NCBI GenBank assembly: GCA_900772695.1
Contig: CAAGRO010000252.1
Location: 1-10,799 of the forward strand
DNA length: 10,799 nucleotides
Source of the DNA: an uncultured Oribacterium sp.
GTDB lineage: Bacteria; Bacillota; Clostridia; Lachnospirales; Lachnospiraceae
Direction: 5' to 3'
A program made the position numbers and the translations under genes. Within the stretch, counting starts at the first letter, position 1, and each line of letters opens with the position of its first letter. Below are positions 7,757 to 10,799 of this stretch, one piece after another. The notes beneath the pieces were generated by a model. That model searched no databases, was not told the DNA's origin, and was given only the letters and a program-made list of their open reading frames with translations.

Positions 7757-9265
7757 TCAGAACTGCGTTGCGAAGGACATTACCTTCTCCTGCGTCATAT
7801 CTTCCTTCTGATCAATCTCACCTGTGATCTTACCATTACACATTACATATACACGATCGGCCATACCGAGAAGCTCCGGCATTTCGGAGGAAATCATGAT
7901 GATCGACTTGCCCTGATCGGCGAGCTGCTCCATGATCTCATAAATCTCGTGCTTGGCACCGACGTCGATACCTCTGGTCGGCTCATCCATGATCAGGATC
8001 TCCGGATCATTGGCGAGCCATCTCGATACGATAACCTTCTGCTGGTTACCACCGGAGAGGTTCTCGATATGCTGCTGCATACTCGGTGTCTTGATGGAAA
8101 GCTGCTTGATACTGTCATCTACGATCTTGTTGATCGTCGGGTGATCCAGGATGAAGCCTGCCTTCAGGTGCTTGTTGTAAATGGAAATACCCGTGTTATC
8201 CTTGATGGACAGGCATCCGAAGATACCATTACCACGACGGTCCTCGGTGATCATTCCGAGACCTGCATCCATCGCGTCTCTCGAGCGCTTGATCTTCACT
8301 TCCTTGCCATGCATCTTGATGGTGCCAGAAGCGAGATGACGGATACCGAAGAGGCCCTCCATGAGCTCCGTTCTCTGTGCACCGACCAGTCCGCCGAAGC
8401 CGAGGATCTCGCCCTTACGGATGTTGAAGCTGCAGTCCTGGAAGGACTTCGCGTGAATCGAGGAAAGATGCTCTGCCTCGAGGATGACGTCGCCGATCTC
8501 ATGTACGTGATCCGGATATACCTTCGTAAGCTCACGACCGACCATCTTCGCGATGATATCGTCGGTGCTCATCTCGGCTGCCGGCCAGGTACCGACATAG
8601 GTACCATCTCGCATGACGGTGATGTCGTCGGCGATCCGCTTGATCTCATCCATCTTATGAGAGATGTAGATCATCGCAACGCCCTTATCACGCAGCTGAT
8701 TCATAACCTTGAAGAGGAAATCTACTTCCTTATCGGAAAGGGAGGACGTCGGCTCATCGAAGATGATGACTCTCGCTTCATGGGAAACCGCCTTTGCGAT
8801 CTCGACCATCTGCATCTGTCCGATGGAGAGCGAGCCGAGCAGCGCCTTCGGATTATAATCGAGACCCAGCTCCTTCAGCCAGCGATCGGTCTCTTCAAAC
8901 ATCTTCTTGTGATCGATCACCTGTAAAGGACCATACTTATGTACCGGGAAACGTCCCATGTACATATTCTCCGCGATGTTACGTGCCGGTATCGGCTGCA
9001 GCTCCTGATGCACCATGGCAACACCCTTCGCCATCGCATCATCCGGGTCTGTAATCGTCGTCTTCTCGCCATCCAGGTAAATTTCACCTTCATCCATGTG
9101 ATAGATACCGAAAAGGCACTTCATCAGTGTGGACTTTCCGGCACCATTTTCTCCCATGAGTGCGTGAACTGTACCCGGGCGAACAGCGAGGTTAGCGTGA
9201 TCCAGCGCTTTTACACCGGGGAATGACTTACACACATTCCGTAATTCCAGTTTATACTCCGCCAT
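7757..9265 (-). CDS. mglA: galactose/methyl-galactoside ABC transporter ATPase MglA
   Basis: This 502-aa cytoplasmic ATPase has two tandem ATP-binding cassettes and energises sugar import through MglC. The N-terminal cassette has Walker A GENGAGKST (38-46), signature LSIGQMQMVEIAKA and Walker B VIIFDEPTSSL. The C-terminal cassette starts near FGGLVGAQRTELMEGLFG, a degenerate Walker A normal for this family, and has intact LSGGNQQKVIVSRWL and ILIMDEPTRGIDVGAK. Length and order match MglA/RbsA/XylG proteins. The ATG at 9265 is chosen because GGAGGG lies 4 nt upstream; a TTG 12 nt earlier would overlap that ribosome site. It follows mglB after 107 nt that contain a strong hairpin with a T run, so it is probably made in smaller amount than the binding protein. 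Nothing is missing in the catalytic motifs. MglA and not RbsA/XylG is inferred mainly from the MglB in the same operon. Confidence 0.94.
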   Translation of the reverse strand: MAEYKLELRNVCKSFPGVKALDHANLAVRPGTVHALMGENGAGKSTLMKCLFGIYHMDEGEIYLDGEKTTITDPDDAMAKGVAMVHQELQPIPARNIAENMYMGRFPVHKYGPLQVIDHKKMFEETDRWLKELGLDYNPKALLGSLSIGQMQMVEIAKAVSHEARVIIFDEPTSSLSDKEVDFLFKVMNQLRDKGVAMIYISHKMDEIKRIADDITVMRDGTYVGTWPAAEMSTDDIIAKMVGRELTKVYPDHVHEIGDVILEAEHLSSIHAKSFQDCSFNIRKGEILGFGGLVGAQRTELMEGLFGIRHLASGTIKMHGKEVKIKRSRDAMDAGLGMITEDRRGNGIFGCLSIKDNTGISIYNKHLKAGFILDHPTINKIVDDSIKQLSIKTPSMQQHIENLSGGNQQKVIVSRWLANDPEILIMDEPTRGIDVGAKHEIYEIMEQLADQGKSIIMISSEMPELLGMADRVYVMCNGKITGEIDQKEDMTQEKVMSFATQF

Positions 9266-9295
9266 TTTGCCCTCCAAGCATTAAATAATAGGTTT

Positions 9296-9332
9296 AAAAA
9301 ACGGGTGGGGCGCAGCTCGTGCACCCGCACCC
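9296..9332 (-). terminator. hairpin with T-run between mglB and mglA, likely partial terminator or mRNA end stabiliser
   Basis: On the minus strand, GGGTGCGGGTGC pairs with GCGCCCCACCC (11 pairs, one bulged C, one G-U) around a 7-nt loop and is followed by GTTTTTT. It lies 40 nt after the mglB stop and ahead of mglA, with no new promoter visible between it and mglA. In binding-protein-dependent transport operons such an element usually lets the binding protein be made in excess over the membrane subunits, by partial termination and by protecting the mglB mRNA 3' end. Confidence 0.75.
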
Positions 9333-9372
9333 ATTCCTATGTACTTCGTTAAATTCTTACGAACCTTTCGGA

Positions 9373-10392
9373 TTAACCAAGAGATGCAAGAACGTCGTCA
9401 ACGTTATCGGTGGTTACCTTAACGTAATCGCAGCCGATGTAGTGCTCATTGTCGCCGCCGGTGATGTACTTAACAGCTGCATCTGCTGCGGAGTGAGACT
9501 GAGAAATGTGATCGTTGAATACAGTACCGGTCTGCTTGCCAGCCTTAACGTTGTCACAAGCCTCCTGAAGAGCATCAACACCTACAAGGTAAACATCGGT
9601 ACCAACGGTCTCGCCTGCTGCCTCGATTGCCTGCAGAGCGCCGAGAGCCATCGCATCGTTGTTACAGAAAACAACCTCGATGTCCTTGCCGTGCTGTGCA
9701 AGAGAGTTTGCAACGAGAGACTGTGCCTGCGCCTGATCCCAGTTACCAACCTGATCGTCAAGCTGCTCAACCTCGATGCCGGCATCCTTGAGAGCCTTTA
9801 CAGAGAACTCTGTTCTGTACTGAGCATCTACGTTCTCCGGGTCACCCTCGATCATGATGTAGGAAACCTTGCCATCGCCGTTGATATCGCCGTGGTTGTC
9901 GAGGTCAGCGATGATCTCGCCCTGCATCGTACCGGACTGACGAGCGTCACATCCTACGTAGCAGACCTTCATGTTCTCATCTGCCCATCTCTGCTCTTCC
10001 TGAGCATCCGGCTCTCTGTTGATGTATACGAGCGGAATGTTTGCTGCGGTTACCATGTCGGTGATGGTTGCTGCGGAAGAAGAGTTAACCGGGTTGATGA
10101 TGAGACAGTCAACACCCTTGGTGATGAAGTTCTGAATCTGGTTGGTCTGTGTAGCCTGGTCGTTTGCACCATCCATGATCTCGATGTTCTCTGCCTTGAA
10201 GCCGAGGGATACGAGATAGTCCTGAAGCTCATTTCTGAAAAGGGTCATGAAGTTATCAGAGAACTGATAGATACATACGCCGACCTTCTTATCGGAAAGA
10301 TCCGCATCCGTTGCAGCTGCGGCTGCCTCAGTCGCTGCCTCGGAAGCTGCCTCTGTAGCAGCAGCTGTGGTCTCTGCCGCTGCTGCAGTCGT
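9373..10392 (-). CDS. mglB: galactose/glucose-binding protein MglB, body only: start and signal peptide missing in this orientation
   Basis: This frame encodes the last 339 residues of an MglB-type sugar-binding lipoprotein: an Ala/Thr/Glu-rich linker (10309-10392) and then the whole binding domain from LSDKKVGVCIYQFSDNF to the TAA. Against E. coli MglB recalled from memory it keeps Asp/Phe in SDNF, Asn in NPVN, Asp/Arg in NVDAQYR, Trp in GNWD, Asn in CNND, Asp in GVDA and Asn in FND. The binding His is replaced by Asn (DPENVDAQ). The calcium loop DINGDGKVS is largely kept. Upstream of the linker the frame reads 11 unrelated codons to a TGA (10426-10428) with no ATG, GTG or TTG, so the first start available is the Met at 10248, inside the mature domain. 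As written it lacks a lipobox and ribosome site. The matching start region lies at 10628-10799 on the other strand. mglA and mglC follow. This is either an OFF state, a decapitated pseudogene or an assembly fold-back. Confidence 0.85.
   Translation of the reverse strand, partial: TTAAAAETTAAATEAASEAATEAAAAATDADLSDKKVGVCIYQFSDNFMTLFRNELQDYLVSLGFKAENIEIMDGANDQATQTNQIQNFITKGVDCLIINPVNSSSAATITDMVTAANIPLVYINREPDAQEEQRWADENMKVCYVGCDARQSGTMQGEIIADLDNHGDINGDGKVSYIMIEGDPENVDAQYRTEFSVKALKDAGIEVEQLDDQVGNWDQAQAQSLVANSLAQHGKDIEVVFCNNDAMALGALQAIEAAGETVGTDVYLVGVDALQEACDNVKAGKQTGTVFNDHISQSHSAADAAVKYITGGDNEHYIGCDYVKVTTDNVDDVLASLG
10320..10392 (-). repeat. left arm of an exact inverted repeat of at least 73 bp (mglB linker)
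   Basis: Read on the minus strand, this stretch is identical base for base to 10727-10799 on the plus strand, both starting ACGACTGCAGCAGCGG. The match stops sharply on the inner side: the preceding codon is AAA here but GCT in the other arm. Its outer limit cannot be seen because the window ends. It codes for the Ala/Thr/Glu linker of MglB in both places. Confidence 0.95.
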
Positions 10393-10398
10393 TTTTGC

Positions 10399-10428
10399 TG
10401 AAAATTCGCGAGGCTTCGCGGATTTTCA
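10399..10428. repeat. 30-bp near-perfect palindrome beside the inverted-repeat junction
   Basis: The arms TGAAAATTCGCGAG and TTCGCGGATTTTCA pair around a central GC with only two mismatches, both of which are G-T pairs. It begins 6 bp from the inner edge of the left repeat arm. An outer pair TTTTGC (10393-10398) and GCAAAA (10441-10446) flanks it. Neither strand has a T run after the stem, so it is not an ordinary intrinsic terminator. It could be a recombination site, a protein-binding site or a dispersed genomic palindrome. Confidence 0.75.
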
Positions 10429-10560
10429 AAGTAGCTGAGCGCAAAATGCATGAATTCAAAAGGGGGAAAACAGAAAATCTGAGAAAAAATAAACAAAGAA
10501 ATCAAAGAATTTTTAAGATGAAAAGAAGGATTCTCTATTCTATCAGACATAACATCTCCA

Positions 10561-10566
10561 TATAAT
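10561..10566 (+). promoter_or_regulatory. promoter -10 box for the plus-strand mglB start
   Basis: TATAAT matches the sigma-A consensus exactly. At 17-bp spacing the -35 position reads TTCTAT (10538-10543), a weak match, which suggests dependence on an activator such as the neighbouring AraC-type regulator. Transcription would start near 10573, giving a leader of about 55 nt. On the native (uninverted) reading this is the promoter of the mgl operon. Confidence 0.6.
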
Positions 10567-10577
10567 ATGATCAAAAG

Positions 10578-10594
10578 GACGGGGGAGTCCCGTC
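10578..10594 (+). other. short hairpin near the 5' end of the mglB leader RNA
   Basis: GACGGG (10578-10583) and CCCGTC (10589-10594) form a perfect 6-bp stem around a 5-nt loop. It would lie a few bases from the predicted transcript start and 16 nt before the Shine-Dalgarno site, a place where a stem can protect the mRNA 5' end. No T run follows, so it is not a terminator. Confidence 0.5.
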
Positions 10595-10610
10595 GAGAAC
10601 AGACAATCAT

Positions 10611-10616
10611 AGGAGG
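10611..10616 (+). promoter_or_regulatory. Shine-Dalgarno site of the plus-strand mglB start
   Basis: AGGAGG is a full Shine-Dalgarno match, 11 nt before the ATG at 10628. Together with the TATAAT box and leader hairpin it shows that this segment is a complete expression start pointing rightward, away from the mglB body. Confidence 0.85.
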
Positions 10617-10627
10617 ATTGGATTATT

Positions 10628-10799
10628 ATGAAGAAGGCACTTAGCTTACTTACCGTTTCAGCAATGGCAGTTTCGATGCTCGCAGGATGTGGCAGCTCGA
10701 AGCCGGCAGAGACCACTGCAGCAGCTACGACTGCAGCAGCGGCAGAGACCACAGCTGCTGCTACAGAGGCAGCTTCCGAGGCAGCGACTGAGGCAGCCG
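10628..10799 (+). CDS. mglB: MglB-type lipoprotein, N-terminal start region (signal peptide and linker), cut by window end
   Basis: The visible 57 codons encode a lipoprotein signal peptide, MKKALSLLTVSAMAVSMLAGC, with the lipobox LAGC placing the lipidated cysteine at residue 21. GSSKP and a linker of Ala, Thr and Glu (AETTAAATTAAAAETTAAATEAAS and on) follow. From 10727 the DNA is identical to the linker of the minus-strand mglB body read in its own direction. Joining residues 1-33 here to the 339 residues of that body would give a normal 372-aa MglB in frame. So this is either the detached beginning of that same gene, or the start of a second, nearly identical mglB running out of the window to the right. 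Promoter, leader hairpin and ribosome site are all present and correctly placed. The identity as an MglB start rests on the shared linker; the lipoprotein call is direct. Confidence 0.85.
   Translation, partial: MKKALSLLTVSAMAVSMLAGCGSSKPAETTAAATTAAAAETTAAATEAASEAATEAA
10727..10799 (+). repeat. right arm of the exact inverted repeat (mglB linker), open at the window end
   Basis: This is identical to 10320-10392 read on the other strand, in the same codon phase. The repeat is still perfect at the last base of the window, so the true arm may be longer and could include the whole binding domain. Confidence 0.95.

Noticed and set aside
10399..10428. Palindrome read as an intrinsic terminator
   Set aside because: No T run follows the stem on either strand; it is listed as a palindrome of unknown role instead.
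10245..10610. Minus-strand open frame running across the junction into the mglB linker in another phase
   Set aside because: It reads the Ala/Thr/Glu linker out of frame as Gln/Arg/Leu repeats, and its upstream half is only the leader DNA of the plus-strand mglB start. There is no supporting motif.
1..10799. CRISPR arrays, rRNA or tRNA genes, transposase or recombinase genes
   Set aside because: I saw no regularly spaced repeats, tRNA cloverleaf or rRNA sequence, and none of the coding frames shows transposase or recombinase motifs. Any recombinase acting on the inverted repeat would have to lie outside the window.

Overview
The window reads as a stretch of Firmicutes chromosome, most likely from a Lachnospiraceae-type clostridium. 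The reasons are strong GGAGG-type ribosome binding sites, a TTG start, lipoproteins with Ala/Thr/Glu-rich linkers behind an LAGC lipobox, and a YesM/YesN-type two-component pair beside a galactose-type ABC transporter. No genus can be named from this sequence alone.

Almost everything is on the minus strand, so the transcription order runs from the right end to the left. From right to left it holds: (i) the body of mglB (galactose/glucose-binding lipoprotein), then mglA (double ATPase) and mglC (permease), with a strong hairpin plus T-run between mglB and mglA and an intrinsic terminator after mglC; (ii) a small unrecognised three-helix membrane protein; (iii) a sensing operon made of an AraC-type response regulator with a TTG start, a YesM-type sensor histidine kinase, a membrane-anchored sugar-binding protein whose start overlaps the kinase stop by 8 nt, and a second complete MglB-like lipoprotein. 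By analogy with XylFII-LytS-YesN of clostridia, the anchored binding protein probably presents the sugar signal to the kinase, and the regulator then controls the adjacent transporter. The second MglB-like lipoprotein may be a further sensor or a spare binding protein.

The striking part is the right end. The minus-strand mglB has lost its start: its frame runs without any start codon into a TGA just outside the Ala/Thr/Glu linker. A perfect promoter -10 box, 5' UTR hairpin, Shine-Dalgarno site, start codon and lipoprotein signal peptide for an mglB-type gene lie just beyond it, but on the plus strand, and they run into an exact inverted copy (at least 73 bp, cut by the window end) of the same linker. 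Flipping the 334-bp segment between the two arms would rebuild, in frame, an ordinary 372-residue MglB ahead of mglA-mglC. This fits an invertible promoter/signal-peptide switch, a second divergent mglB, or a fold-back assembly or amplification chimera. The sequence alone cannot choose between them. A 30-bp palindrome sits directly at the junction.
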